Assembly: GCF_963924675.1 (NCBI RefSeq)
Contig: NC_089236.1
Span: 63,387,306 to 63,451,305, forward strand
DNA: 64,000 bases
Origin: Phocoena phocoena
Taxonomy: Eukaryota; Chordata; Mammalia; Artiodactyla; Phocoenidae
Direction of reading: 5' to 3'
Under the pieces are notes generated by a model. That model saw nothing but the letters and a program-made list of their open reading frames with translations. It searched no databases and had not been told where the DNA came from. Shown here one piece after another: positions 1-12,404 of this stretch (position 1 is the stretch's first letter; each line of letters starts with the position of its first letter). A program made the translations under genes and the position numbers.

Positions 1-300
1 ATCCTCCTCACCTAAAATTTTGACTCCTATTTTTTTTCTTGGTAAGTCTAGCTACAAGTTGTCTATTTTGTTTATACTTCCAAAAAATTGGCTCTTTCAT
101 TAATGACCTTCTTTGTCTTTTATTGCAGTCTTTAGCTTAAAGTCTATTTTGTTTGATACAAGTTTGGCTACCCCTACTTTTTTTTTACTTTCCGTTTTCC
201 TGTAATATCATTTTCCACCCCTTTATTTTCAGTCTTTGTGTCTTTAAAATTTAAGTGAATCTCTTGCAGGCAACACAAAGTTGGTTCTTGTTTTGTTTTG
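1..300 (-). repeat. Older LINE-1 ORF2 fragment (left half, split by L1 copy A)
   Basis: On the minus strand this resembles the endonuclease-domain part of an old mammalian L1 ORF2. The plus strand carries the same landmarks seen in copy B near 30.6-30.75 kb: the run meaning 'agtctattttgt', a TTTTCCA..CCCTTTATTTTCAG stretch and 'CTCTTGCAGGCA'. It is more diverged than either full-length L1 here. The matching right half resumes at about 7450 with an ATCCATTCAGCC motif, so copy A landed inside this element. The left edge runs off the window. Confidence 0.75.
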
Positions 301-679
301 TTTTTTTAACATCTTTATTGGAGAATAAATGCTTTACAATGGTGTGTTAGTTTCTGCTTTATAACAAAGTAAATCAGTTATACATACACATATTATCCCC
401 ATATGTCTGCCCTCTTGTGTCTCCCTCCCTCCCACCCTCCTTATCCCACCCCTCTAGGTGGTCAAAAAGCACCAAGCAGATCTCCCTGTGCTATGCAGCT
501 GCTTTCCTACCAGCTATCTATTTTACATTTGGAAGTGTATATATGTCCATGTCCTCTCTCACTTTGTCCGAGCTTGCCTTCCCCATCCCTGTGTCCTCAA
601 GTCCATTCTCTAGTAGGTCTGTGTCTTTATTCCCATCTTGCCCCTAGGTTCTTCATGACCTTTTTTTGTTTGTTTGTTT

Positions 680-3600
680 CCATATGTATGTGTTAGCATA
701 CAGTATTTGTTTTTCTCTTTCTGACTTACTTCACTCTGTATGACAGACTCTACGTCCATCCACATCACTACAAAAAACGCTCAATTTCGTTTCTTTTTAT
801 GACTAATATTCCATTGTATATATGTGCCACTTCTTTATTCATTCATCTGTCAGTGGATATTTAGGTTGCTTCCATGTCCTGGCTATTGTAAATAGAGCTG
901 CAATGAACATTGTGGTACATGACTCATGTTGAATTATGGTTTTCTCAGGGTACATGCCCAGTAGTTGGATTGCTGGGTTGTATGGTAGTTCTATTTTTAG
1001 TTTTTTAAGGAACCTCCATACTGTTCTCCATAGTGGCTGTACCAATTTACATTCCCACCAACAGTGCAAGAGGGGGTTCCCTTTTCTCCACACCCTCTCT
1101 GGCATTTATTGTTTGTAGATTGTTTGATGATGCCCATTCTGACTGGTGTGAGATGATATCTCATTGTAGTTTTGATTTGCATATATCTAATGATTAGTGA
1201 TGTTGAGCATATTTTCATGTGTTTTTTTGGCAATCTGTATATCTTCTTTGGAGAAATGTCTATTTAGGTCTTCCCATTTTTGGATTGGGTTGTTTGTTTT
1301 TTGGATATTGAATGGCTTGTAAATTTTGGAGATGAATCCTTTGTCGGTTGCTTCATTTGCAAATATTTTCTCCCATTCTGAGGGTTGTCTTTTGGTCTTG
1401 TTTATGGTTTCCTTTGATGTGCAAAAGCTTTGAAGTTTCATTAGGTCCCATTTGTTTATTTTTGTTTTCATTTCCATTTCTGTAGGAGGTGGGTCAAAAA
1501 GGATCTTGCTGTGATTTATGTCATAGTGTTCTGCCTATGTTTTCCTCTAAGAGTTTTATAGTGTCTGGCCTTACACTTAGGCCTTTAACCCATTATGAGT
1601 TTATTTTTGTGTATGGTGTTAGGGAGTGTTCTAATTTCATTCTTTAACATGTAGCTGTCTAGTTTTCCCAGCACCACTTATTGAAGAGGCTGTCTTTTCT
1701 CCATTGTATGTTCTTGCCTCCTTTATCAAAGATAAGGTGAGCATATGTGCGTGGGTTTATCTCTGGGCTTTCTATCCTGTCCCATTGATCTATATTTCTG
1801 TTTTTGTGCCAGTGCCATACTGCCTTGATTACTGTAGCTTTATAGTATAGTCTGAAGTCAGGGAGCCTGATTCTTCCAGCTCTGGTTTTCTTTCTCAAGA
1901 TTGCTTTGCCTATTCGGGGTCTTTTGTGTTTTCATACAAATTGTGAAATTTTTTGTTCTAGTTCTGTGAAAAATGCCATTGGTAATTTGATAGGGATTGC
2001 ATTGAATCTGTAGATTGCTTTGGGTAGTAGAGTCATTTTCACAATGTTGATTCTTCCAATCCAAGAACATAGTATATCTCTCTATTCATTTGTATCATCT
2101 TTAATTTCTTTCATCAGTGTCTTATAATTTTCTGCATACAGGTCTTTTGTCTCCTCAGGTAGGTTTATTCCAAGGTATTTTATTCTTTTTGTTGCAGTGG
2201 TAAATGGGAGTGTTTTCTTGATCTAATTTACAGATTTTTCATCATTAATGTATAGGGATGCAAGAGATTTCTGTGCATTACTTTTGCATCCTGCTACTTT
2301 AACAAATTCATTAATTAGCTCTCGTAGTTTTCTGGTGGCATCTTTAAGATTCTCTGTGTAGAGTATCATGCCATCTGCCAACAGTGACAGCTTTACTTCT
2401 TCTTTTCCAATTTGGATTCCTTTTATTTCTTTTTCTTCTCTAATTGCTGTGGCTAAGACTTCCAAAACTATGTTGAATGATAGTGGTGAGAGTGGGCAAC
2501 CTTGTGTTTTGCCTGATCTTAGTGGAAATGGTTTCAGTTTTTCACCATTGAGAACGATGTTGGCTGTGGGTTTGTCATATATGGCCTTTATTATGTTGAG
2601 GTAAGTTCCCTCTATGCCTACTTTATGGAGGGTTTTTATCATAAATGGGTGTTGAATTTTGTTGAAAGCTTTGTCTGCATCTATTGAGATGAGCGTGTGG
2701 TTTTTCTCCTTCAATTTGTTAATATGGTGTACCACATTGATTGATTTGCGTATATTGAATCCTTGTGTTCCTGAGATAAACCCCACTTGATCATGGTGTA
2801 TGATCCTTTTAATGTGCTGATGGATTCTGTTTGCTAGTATTTTGCTGAGGATTTTTGCATCTTTGTTCATCAGTGATATTGGCCTGTAATTTTCTTTTGT
2901 TGTGACATCTTTGTCTGGTTTTGGTATCAGGGTAATGCTGGCATCTTAGAATGAGTTTGGGAGTGTTCCTCCCTCTGCTATATTTTGGAAGAGTTTGAGA
3001 AGGATAGGTGTTAGCTCCTCTCTAAATGTTTGATAGAACTTACCTGTGAAACCATCTGGTTCTGGGCTTTTGTTTGTTGGATGATTTAAAATCACAGTTT
3101 CAATTTCAGTGCTTGTGATTGATCTGTTCATATTTTCTATTTCTTGCTATTTCAGTGTTGGAAGGTTTTGCTTCTCTAAGAATTTGTCCATTTCTTCCAG
3201 GTTGTCCATTGTATTGGCATATAGTTGCTTGTAGTAATCCCTCATGATTCTTTGTATTTCTGCAGTGTCAGTTGTTACTTCTCTTCTTTCATTTTTAATT
3301 CTGTTGATCTGAGTCTTCCTTTTTTTTGTGATGAGTCTGGCTCATGGTTAATCAATTTTGTTTATCTTCTCAAAGAACCTGCTTTTAGTTTTATTGATCT
3401 TGCTACTGTTTCCTTCATTTCTTTTTCATTTATTTCTGATTTCATCTTTATGATTTCTTTCCTTCTGCTAACTTGGGTTTTTTTCTTTGTTCTTTCTCTA
3501 ATTGCTTTAGGTGTAAGGTTAGGTTGTTTATCTGAGATGTTTCTTGTTTTTTAAGGTGGGACTGTTTTGCTGTAACCTTCCCTCTTAGAACTGATTTTGC

Positions 3601-4476
3601 TGCATACCATCTGTTTGGGTCCTCGTGTTTTCATTTTCATTTGTTTCTAGGTATTTTTTGATTTCCTCTTTGATTTCTTCGGTGATCTCTTGGTTATTAA
3701 GTAGCATATTGTTTAGCCTCCATGTGTTTGTATTTTTTGCGCATCTTTTCCTGTAATTGATATCTACTCTTATAGCATTGTGGTCAGAAAAGATACTTGA
3801 TATGATTTCAATTGTCTTAAATTTACCAAGGCTTGATTTGTGACCCAAGACATGATCTATCCTGGAGAACGTTCCATGAGCACTTGAGAAGAAAGTGTAT
3901 TCTGTTGTTTTTGAATGGAATGTCCCATAAATATCAGTTAAGTCCATCTTGTTTAATGTATCATTTAAAGCTTGTGTTTTTTTCTTTATTTTCATATTGG
4001 ATGATCTGTCCATTGGTGAAAGTGGGGTGTTAAAGTCTCCTACTATGATGGTGTTACTGTTGATTTCCCCTTTTATGGCTGTTAGGAGTACCTCAGTACA
4101 TAGGCAAATACTATGTTGGGTGCATAAATATTTACAATTGTTATAGCTTCTTCTTGGATGGATCCCTTAATCATTTTGCATTGTCCTTCTTTGTCTCTTG
4201 TAATAGACTTTGTTTTAAAGTCTATTTTGTCTGTTATGAGAATTGCTACTCCAGGTTTCTTTTGATTTCCATTTGCATGGAATATCTTTTTCCATCCCCT
4301 CACTTTCAGTCTGTATGGGTCCTAGGTCTGAAGTGAGTCTGTTGTAGACAGCATATATATGGGTCTTGTTTTTGTATCCATTCAGCCAATCTGTGTCTTT
4401 TGTTTGGAGCATTTAATCCATTTACATTTAAGATAATTATCTTAAACACATTAAATATGTATGTTCCTGTTACCAT
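680..4476 (-). pseudogene. LINE-1 ORF2 pseudogene (copy A)
   Basis: This is the remnant of the L1 endonuclease/reverse transcriptase frame, read on the minus strand. Endonuclease pieces lie at about 3585-4303 and include the IDHVLGHKSS and SDHNA motifs. A reverse transcriptase piece at 2223-2870 keeps the palm domain, but the catalytic FADD motif reads LADG, so one catalytic aspartate is lost. C-terminal pieces with the cysteine-rich knuckle lie at 839-1477. Frames change repeatedly and stops interrupt them, so no functional protein can be made. The limits are placed by comparison with copy B. Confidence 0.9.
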
Positions 4477-4534
4477 TTTCTTAATTGTTTTGGGTTTGTT
4501 ATTGTAGGTTTTTTCCTTCTCTTGTGTTTCCTAC

Positions 4535-5425
4535 CTAGAGAATTTCCTTTAGCATTTGTTGTAAAGCTGGTTTGGTGGTGCTGAATTCTCTTAGCTTTTG
4601 CTTGTCTGTAAAGGTTTTAATTTCTCTGTCAAATCTGAATGAGATCCTCGCTGGGTAGAGTAATCTTGGTTGTAGGTTTTTCCCTTTCATCACTTTAAAT
4701 ATGTCCTGCCACTCCCTTCTGGCTTGCAGAGTTTCTGCTGAAAGATCAGGTGTTAACCTTATGGGGATTCCCTTGTATGTTATTTGTTGCTTTTCCCTTG
4801 CTGCTTTTAATATGTTTTCTTTGTATTTAATTTGTGATAGTTTGATTAGTATGTGTCATGGCGTGTTTCTCCTTGCACTTATCCTGTATGGGACTCTCTG
4901 TGCCTCCTGGACTTGAGTAACTATTTCCTTTCCCATATTAGGGAAGTTTTCAACTATAATCTCTTCAAATATTTTCTCAGTCCCTTTCTTTTTCTCTTCT
5001 TCTTCTGGGACCCCTATAATTCGAATGTTGATGTGTTTAATGTTGTCCCAGAGGTCTCTGAGACTGTTCTCATTTTTTCCATGTGTTTTTCTTTATTCTG
5101 CTCTGCAGTAGTTATTTCCACTGTTTTATCTTCCAGGTCACTTACCTGTTCTTCTGCCTCAGTTATTCTGCTCTTGATCCCATCTAGAGAATATTTAATT
5201 TCAATTATTGTGTTGTTCTTCATTGTTTGTTTGCTCTTTAGTTCTTCTAGGTCCTTGTTAAATGTTTCTTTTATTTTCTCCATTCTATTTCCAAGATTTT
5301 GGATCATATTTACTATCATTTTTCTGAATTCTTTTTCAGGTAGACTACCTATTTCCTCTTCGTTTGTTAGGTCTGGTGGGTTTTTACTTTTCTCCTTCAT
5401 ATTCTGTGGTTCTCAGTCTTCTCAT
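4535..5425 (-). pseudogene. LINE-1 ORF1 pseudogene (copy A)
   Basis: This is the remnant of the L1 RNA-binding chaperone frame. The best-preserved piece (5014-5400, 128 codons) shares the [12 protein letters not shown] start region and the ITEAEEQVSDLEDK coiled coil with copy B. The frame then shifts and stops before the RNA-recognition domain. The ATG equivalent to copy B's start (5423-5425) is out of frame with this piece, so there is a frameshift near the N-terminus as well. It is non-functional. Confidence 0.88.
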
Positions 5426-7440
5426 TTTGCTTAACTTATGTGTTTGGGGTCTCCTTTTCGCAGGCTGCAGGTTTGTAGTTCCTGTTGTTTTTGGTATCTG
5501 CCCCCAGTGGCTAACCTTTGTTCAGTGGGTTGTGCAGGCTTCCTGGTGGAGGGGACTAGTGCCTGTGTTCTGGTGTATGAGGCTGGATCTTGTCTTTCTG
5601 GTAGGCAGGTCTAGGTCTGGTACTGTGTTTTTGCGTGTTTGTGACCTTATTATGATTTTAGGCAGCCTCTCTGCTAATGGGTGGGGCTGTCTTGCTAGTT
5701 GCTTGGCATAGGATGTCCAGCACTGTAGCTTGCTGGTCATTGAGTGGAGCTGAGTCTTGGTGTTAATGGAGATGTCTGGGCGATTTTTGCCGTTTGATAT
5801 TATGTGGAGCTGGGAGGTCTCTGGTGGGTCGATATCTTGTACTTGGCTCTCCCACCTCAGAGGCACAGCCCTGATGCCTGGCTGGAGCACCAAGAGTCTG
5901 TTATCCACACTGATCAGAATAAACGGGAGAAAAAAAGAAAGAAGATAAAATAAAATAAAGGTATTAAAATAACATATAAAACATAATCATTAAAAAAAAT
6001 CAAGTAGTTAAAGAAAGGAAGAAGGGAGCAACCAAACCAGAAAACAAATCCACCAATGATAACAAGCACTAAAACTATACTAAAAAAAAAAAAAAAAAAA
6101 GACTGACTGAACCCTAGGACAAATGGTAAAAGCAAAGCTATACAGACAAAATCACACAAGGAAGCATACACATACACACTCACCAAAAGAGAAAAAGGAA
6201 AAAAATATGTATATCTTTGATTCCAAAGTCCACCACCTAAATTTTGGGATGATTTGTTGTCTCTTCGGGTATTCCACAGATGCAGGGTACATCAAGTTGA
6301 TTGTGGCGATTTAATCCTCTGCGCCTGAGGCTGCTGGGAGAAATTTCCCTTTCTCTTCTTTGTTCTCACAGCTCCTGGGGGTTCAGCTTTGGATCTGGCC
6401 CCGCCTCTGCTTGTAGGGCACCTGAGGGTGTCTGTTCTTCACTCAGACAGGATGGTGTTAAAGGAGCCACTGATTCGGAGGCTCTGGCTCACTCAGGCCA
6501 GGGGGAGGGAGGGGCACGGATGCGGGGCGAGCCTGCGGCGTCAGAGGCCGGTGTGACGTTGCACCAGCCTGATGCACGCTGTGCGTTCTCCTGGGGAAGT
6601 TGTCCCTAGATCCCAGGACCCTGGCAGTGGTGGGCTGCACAGGCTCCCGGGAGGGGTGGTGTGGACAGTGACCTGTGTTCGCACACAGGCTTCTTGGTGG
6701 TGGCAGCAGCCGCCTTAGTGTCTCATGCCCGTCTCTGGGGTCCGCGGTGATAGCCACAACTCGCGCCCGTATCTGGAGCTCCTTTAAGCAGCGCTCTTAA
6801 TCCTGTCTCCTCGTGCAACAGGAAATAAAGAGGGAAGAAAAAGTCTCTTGCCTCTTTGGCAGGTACAGACTTTTTCCCGGACTCCCTCCCGGCCAGCTGT
6901 GGTGCACTAACCCCTTCAGGCTGTGTTCACACAGCCAACCCCAGTCCTCTCCTTGGGATCTGAACTCCGAAGCCCGAGCCTCAGCTCCCAGCCCCCGCCG
7001 GCCCCAGCTGGTGAGCAGACAAGCCTCTCGGGATGGTGAGTGCTGGTCGGCATCGATCCCCTGTGCGGGAATCTCTCCACTTTGCCCTCCGCACCCCTGT
7101 TGCTGTGCTCTTGTCCACGGCTCCGAAGCTTCCCTCCTCTGTCATCCACAGTGTCCGCAAAGGGCCTTCCTAGTGTGTGGAAACCTTTCCTCCTTCACAG
7201 CTCCCTCCCACTGGTGCAGGTCCCGTCCCTATTCTTTTGTCTCTGTTTATTCTTTTTTCTTTTGCCCTACCCAGGTACATGGGGGGGTTTCTTGCCTTTT
7301 GGGAGGCCTGAGGTCTTCTGCCAGTGTTCAGTAGGTGTTCTGTAGGAGTTGTTCCACATGTAGATGTTTTTCTGATGTATTTGTTGGGAGGAAGGTGATC
7401 TCTGTGTCTTACTCTTCCACCATCTTGAAGCTCCTCAGTG
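5426..7440 (-). promoter_or_regulatory. LINE-1 copy A 5' UTR (decayed internal promoter)
   Basis: This is the GC-richer 5' UTR upstream of the ORF1 remnant. It has one copy of the segment that is tandemly duplicated in copy B (about 6100-6290) and only one unit of the 38-bp GC-rich motif that copy B carries three times (near 6730-6775). The YY1-like box at the 5' terminus (7414-7426) has a CpG-to-TpG change. Many other CpGs have decayed, which fits an older, long-methylated insertion. Confidence 0.75.
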
Positions 7441-7446
7441 CTGCTC

Positions 7447-7570
7447 TCATTTTTTTTTAAAATCCATTCAGCCACGCTGTGTTTTTTGATTGATGAAATT
7501 AAAATTCGCCAATGCATTTAAAATTAAAGTAATTATTGATAGATATGGACTTCCTATTTCCTTTCTCCTG
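7447..7570 (-). repeat. Older LINE-1 ORF2 fragment (right half)
   Basis: This continues the old L1 interrupted by copy A. The plus strand reads ATCCATTCAGCCACGCTGTG and then a TTTAAAGTAATTATTGATAG-like stretch, which are the L1 landmarks directly upstream of the 1-300 segment. The outer edge is uncertain. Confidence 0.75.
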
Positions 7571-9310
7571 GTAAGGGCCAAAAATTGGCAGGTTTTAGGT
7601 GTTGCAGAGGTGAAAAGTACCATGAGAAGGATCATGTAACCAAGTCTCATAAGATGTTTGGGGTGCCGTTATTTGTTGGTCCTAGTTGGAGTCGAGGGCC
7701 AAAAAGGTGAGAGCTGGAAGACACTGAAAAATTCATGCATATTGTGAGCTGATTGCTCCAGAGGTTATGTTTCACCTCCCAGGCCAGTTGCTGTGGAAAT
7801 TGTGGGTCAGAATTCATTTGTCATAGAATGTCTAGCTATTGTCCATTGGTATATTTAATCTTTCACTAAAGTTTTACAATAAAATGTAAAACATAACATT
7901 TAAAAAACAAAATATACCTTCTGAAAATAGAATTAGAATCCCTTTTTAAGAATCTATGACAAATGTAAATATATTATACCTCACAAACTACATGTGTTAT
8001 ACTTTCACCCCAAACTATGTAACTTAAGTGATGAAAATTATGTAGATTTAACAATGTAAAATAAATTATAATTCGTAAATGAAAATTTTGCAAATTTATA
8101 TTTAAAAAGGAAATCAATACTAATTTTAGTCCAAACTCATCAGTGCCTGACACATATGAAGTTCTTCGGTAGAGAGTTCCTACAAGACAGGTGTTCAAGT
8201 GGCATTGTTAGAGCACCAAGACCAAGTAGATACAAAATGTATTCTACGAGAAGAGTTGAAAGAGCAAGATTTGGTTTTTTCTCAGTCATTTGGATCTAGG
8301 AAAGTTTTATTACTTCCCCTTCAGAGTCTGGTATCTTGCATCAGAAACACCTGAAGGGAAGGCTGTCAAAAATCCACATTTCTAAATCTCACAAGTAGGA
8401 GCATTTAATGAACCAAATTTTAAAGCCTTTAGAGACTCAAGCTTAAAATGCAGTGATTGACCCCGAAGATTTTGCACAGGATTAGCAGGGTTTTTAAAAT
8501 TTTGTTTTATAATTACTAACATATCTATGCATGTAAAAAAAAACCAAGACACAGAAGTTAACAACTTAATACAACTAAAATGTCGCAAAATATACTATGA
8601 CTTAGAAGAGCTTAGGGAAAAGAATCTTTAAGTCAGAATTAGTTTTGAGTTATAATTTCCACAATTTATATCTTGTTTATGAAAATAAAAATATCTAATA
8701 ATTTAAATTTGCATTATCTTGAATAAACATTTGTGTGTATATTACAAAGTATAATCCATTTTGAGGTAATATTTTTCAAGATTTCATGTTTTTTTCTTTA
8801 CCCTTGTTTGAAATAAAGTTTTATTTCCTTCAGTTTTGTCTTTATATTTCTTTAGTTTTATTCTTCCATGTGGTAACTGATGAAACTTGAATATTCTAAG
8901 TTATAAAGAAGGTTGGGATTACTGCATTTTAGAACACTTTTAGTAATAATTTTTGTCCTATGTTCAAAGAATTGTCCCCGGTATTCCTTAAATACCATCT
9001 CTTGCTCTTAACTTATTCTGTGACAAAATTTACTCAATTCCCCAAGTTGTTGTTATTTGAAAGGAATTAAAACCCTTTTGGAAAGCTAATTAGAATCTCT
9101 TCAAAATGTTCTGTCCCTTCCCAAAAGACACATTGAACTAGTAAGAAAATAAACTGTGCACCTAGATTCTGAGTTGAAAAAGGAAGACATTAATAAGGAG
9201 TCTTCAGTAATTTAATAAGTCTCCCCTCCCATCCCCTGCCAGAATATTCTCTCAGTGGTACAAGGAACTCTGGTGAAAATTGAAGATCATTTTATTCTGT
9301 GCTGTTGGTA
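7571..9310. other. Unassigned AT-rich stretch with one possible MER5-like relic
   Basis: No open frame or RNA gene is supported. A short patch at about 8335-8400 (GCATCAGAAACACCTG followed by an A/T-rich 'aatccacatttct') resembles a MER5-type hAT relic, but it is too diverged to be sure. I recognise nothing in the remainder. Confidence 0.4.
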
Positions 9311-9311
9311 A

Positions 9312-9478
9312 TTACTGTATATCAGAAAACTGCAAACCATGGCCCACGGGTTAAATCCACACACCACCTGTTTTTAAAATAAAGTTGTATTTGCTCACAG
9401 CCACACCCTTTCCTTTGTGTATTACCTATGGCAGCTTTCAAGCTACGGCTTGAGAAGTGAATAGTGTGATAGAGACAA
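9312..9478 (+). mobile_element. DNA-transposon relic (MER/hAT-type, family not determined)
   Basis: The block runs from GCAAACCATGGCCCACGGG through CACCTGTTTTTAAAATAAAG and CACAGCCACACC to GATAGAGACAA. This order matches a common short mammalian repeat. A second, more diverged copy in the same orientation lies at about 48870-49195. I am confident it is an interspersed repeat, less so of the superfamily. Confidence 0.6.
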
Positions 9479-9551
9479 CACAGCTCTTAAAACTGAAAAT
9501 ATTTACTACATGACTCTGCCTAGAAAAAATTGCCACAACTTTTTTCAGTAA

Positions 9552-9559
9552 TGAAGTAA

Positions 9560-9592
<33 letters not shown>

Positions 9593-9795
9593 AGTACGTG
9601 GGCCTCTCACTGCTGTGGCCTCTCCCATTGCAGAGCACAGGCTCCAGACACGCAAGCTCAGCGGCCACGGCTCACGGGCCCAGCCACTCCGCGGCACGCG
9701 GGATCCTCCCAGACGGGGCACAAACCCCCGTCCTCTGCATCAGCAGGTGGACTTCCAACCACCGCGCCACCAGGGAAGCCCTGAAGTAACTTTTT
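9552..9795 (-). mobile_element. CHR-type tRNA-derived SINE, full length
   Basis: Minus-strand SINE with its poly(A) tail shown as T from 9562 to about 9590 and its tRNA-like 5' end at 9781. Internal pol III A-box and B-box equivalents are recognisable. It is flanked by the duplication TGAAGTAAC (9552-9560 and 9782-9790). The right copy continues TTTTT/AA, the expected L1 endonuclease target. Cetacean-type SINEs of this kind are copied in trans by L1 proteins. Confidence 0.9.
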
Positions 9796-9829
9796 AACGC
9801 AGAAAAATGTCCTGAAATAAAATCAAGAA

Positions 9830-9953
9830 AGAACTGTTATGGGCTTCCCTGGTGGTTCAGTGGTTGAGAGACTGCCTGCTGATGCAGGGGACACGGGTTC
9901 GTGCCCCGGTCCGGGAAGATCCCACATGCCGCGGAGCGGCTGGGAGAACTGTT
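9830..9953 (+). mobile_element. CHR-type SINE, 3'-truncated and tail-less
   Basis: Plus-strand SINE starting at 9841. It holds only the tRNA-related part and stops at about 9944, in the GGAGCGGCTGGG region, with no poly(A). Even so it is flanked by the direct repeat AGAACTGTT (9830-9838 and 9945-9953). The duplication brackets the truncated form, so truncation happened during or before integration and not by later deletion. See findings. Confidence 0.85.
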
Positions 9954-9994
9954 CTGATTGTTCTAGATTTCTATTGTGATGGCTACCCGGGCAA

Positions 9995-10225
9995 ATTTCT
10001 TTTTATCCTTCCAACCTTAGTTTTTGAATCAACTCTCCCATGAGGCCTTTCTAAATGTCTCCAAATAGAATGAATTACTCCTCTGTGTTGCCTTCATATG
10101 TGGCTCATGCTTGCACTGCTACAGTTCTCACTATGAAGTTTAATTACATTTTGCCTGTGTTCCTCACTATACTGTGAACTCCTTGAGGACAAGATTAGTA
10201 TAGTGTTCAGTGAATGTTTATTAAA
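9995..10225 (+). repeat. L2 LINE 3'-end relic
   Basis: It shows the typical L2 tail order: a pyrimidine-rich coding remnant, then 'ACTGTGAACTCCTTGAGGAC', then GTGAATGTTTATTAAATTG. It is ancient and diverged. Confidence 0.7.
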
Positions 10226-12404
10226 TTGTATTTGCACTAGCATAATAGTCTAAGGATTGCTGGTTAGGTTTGCTAGGCTTAGATTCATAGTATGCATGGG
10301 GAAAAATTGTTGAAAGACCAAGTGATATGGAAGCCAAGGAACAAATTGTCTCTGTAATGTTGACTGAAATAAAAACAGGTGCGAGAGCTGTGAGTTTGTT
10401 GCATTTGGAGAGTTACTGAGGACTGTGGCTCAGGATACAGCCTCTCAGATAGCTTTGAGGAACTGCTCCAAATAGGTAAGGGTGGGGGGGAGTTCAGCCT
10501 GTATGTGATTCTGGAGAAGGGGTATATGCAATCCAGCCCATGAATTGGTAGAAGAATACTGCTTGTTACCAAGCACAGATATCCTAATGATTTTAGGGCT
10601 TTTCTAAGTATGGGAAGATGCTAGAAATTGGGTTCATAAAATTTTCTCCTGAAAATATCTATCTGAAAGCCTGTTCGGCCAGTTTTCTGACAGCACAGAG
10701 GGCCTCATTCCTGATCTCCACCCTGAACTCCTTTCAGAGTCTGTTAAAGGTCATCAACTGCAGTGGCTAATGATTCAATCCTTGTAGAGCCAGGTAGGTG
10801 CAACATTATTGGCATCCTAATATATGGAAATTGGAATGAGAAAAGTTGACCAATAGAAATGTATTCTCTTTAATTGTTCAACTTCCCTAGCTTTTAAATT
10901 CATTAACCAAGGAAGAGGAACAGGGAAAGGGAGAAGGCTCGGGGGAGGGAGAGGGAAAGAATGTGTTTCACAGACATATGATTGAAAATATTAGATTGAA
11001 TTCAGAAAAAGAAAAAAGTCCCATTGATATTATCTTCCATTGTCAAATTTTAAAAAACACATAATGATCCATAGAGAAAAAATGGTGGAATTGTCAAAAC
11101 CTTGGTCTTGTTGGACCATTTAGTGAATTTCTTTTTTTTTTTTTTTTGAGCAGAGTCATTAATCACAGGATATCATCTTTAAGTTAGAACAATACAGTAG
11201 TATGTTATTTTACTTAGGATAACACACATTAGCACTTTGTGCAGGCTGACGTATCGTAGGGACGCACTGGTAAATCCTTGCTTAATGATTCTTAAGCTAG
11301 GGAAGCTGAGCTCCTTAGCTTCTGTTTTGCCCCATACATATTGGAGTTCTAGACCCAGCTAAAAGGAACTAGAGAAGCTCCCTCTCTCTCTCCCTCCTTC
11401 ACTTCTTACTCCTTCCTCTCTCCCTCTTTTCTCTCTAATGCCTTTATTGTCTGGCAGGTCTCCTTGGAAAAGGTCTCCTTGATGGAGAATATGGCTACAA
11501 GTTGGCCATAAAGAACTCTAGGCTTAATCATCCTCACATCTAGGGACACAGCCAAAAGAAAATACCATTTTCTTGCTATTCCCGAGAAGATTTTGGATTG
11601 GGAGTATGACCATTCTTGGTCATATATGTAAAACTAAGGGATGAGGCTTAATTAAAACCAACTAAAGATAACATGTAAAAATGGCAGTCCAGTAAAGCCA
11701 CCATCAAAGCCATGTCTATCCATGTCACCCCTCAAAGAAGGTTGGAATTACTGTTTTCAGTCGTCCTTAGATTCTCTTAATAACTCATTATTGATGTGAA
11801 AACCATTGTTTTAACATATGTCCAGGCTTTAGCTCATCTTGAGGTTATAAATTGGATATCTGAAGCACTGCTTTGTCTTTGAGATTATGATGAATGATGT
11901 AATCAAAACAGTATAGACTTTGGAGCCAAGTAGACCTTTATTCAAAACTATAGCATATTTTTTTCTTAGCACCATGACTTAATTTTCTCATAAAGCTTGG
12001 TTTAATGTGACCTTTGCCAGAGTTTTTGTGACATTTGAAGTGGAAAATAGAAATACATCATTACATTTACCACAATTAAAAATAATAACCCCTGTGTATG
12101 TTTTTACTGTCGATTGTAAGAATCTTTAGGGTGGGGATTTTTTTTTCCCCAAGTGCATTATACAGTTTCTGGCATATAGGACTTGAGATCTAAATGATGG
12201 GTGTTCCTTACCTTGTTTGACTTCTTGAAGGTTGTTACTTGATTAAGGCCTCTAACTTTATGCAATGCCATAAAATACGCAGAACGGCCAGTCTTCTGAT
12301 CATATATATTATCCTTCTGCCTGAAGAAAAATATCAAGCATACACTATGTAGTTAATAGATATTTGTGGGATAAATGTATAAAAGTGGGGTACTAGCATC
12401 TCCC
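10226..12404. other. Unassigned stretch with a CT-rich tract
   Basis: There is no supported gene. It contains a T-run at about 11130-11148 and a (CT)n/CCCT-rich tract at about 11376-11435. I assign nothing else. Confidence 0.45.

Larger units (their letters stand above)
301..7440 (-). mobile_element. LINE-1 copy A, full length but inactivated
   Basis: This is a complete L1 on the minus strand. It has a T-rich 3' tail near 301-307, a 3' UTR to about 680, ORF2 remnants from about 680 to 4476, ORF1 remnants from about 4535 to 5425, and a GC-rich 5' UTR ending near 7440. It aligns by eye along its whole length with the intact copy at 26.6-34.2 kb. Both reading frames are broken by many stops and frameshifts. 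The inserted 5' end has the same 'CATCTT' signature as copy B (at 7421-7426) but with a CpG lost. It lies inside an older L1 (1-300 and 7450-7570). A clean target-site duplication is not visible because the junctions are T-rich and diverged. Confidence 0.93.

Noticed and set aside
403..696. 97-codon plus-strand frame with many Ser/Pro/Leu
   Set aside because: It lies in the antisense strand of the L1 copy A 3' UTR. Similar frames appear at the matching place in copy B.
9589..9797. 60-70-codon Arg/Pro/Ala-rich frames; similar ones at 18852-19125, 20497-20802, 40752-41114 and 45991-46260
   Set aside because: All are frames through CHR-type SINEs, which recur in the same positions of each SINE and are not genes.
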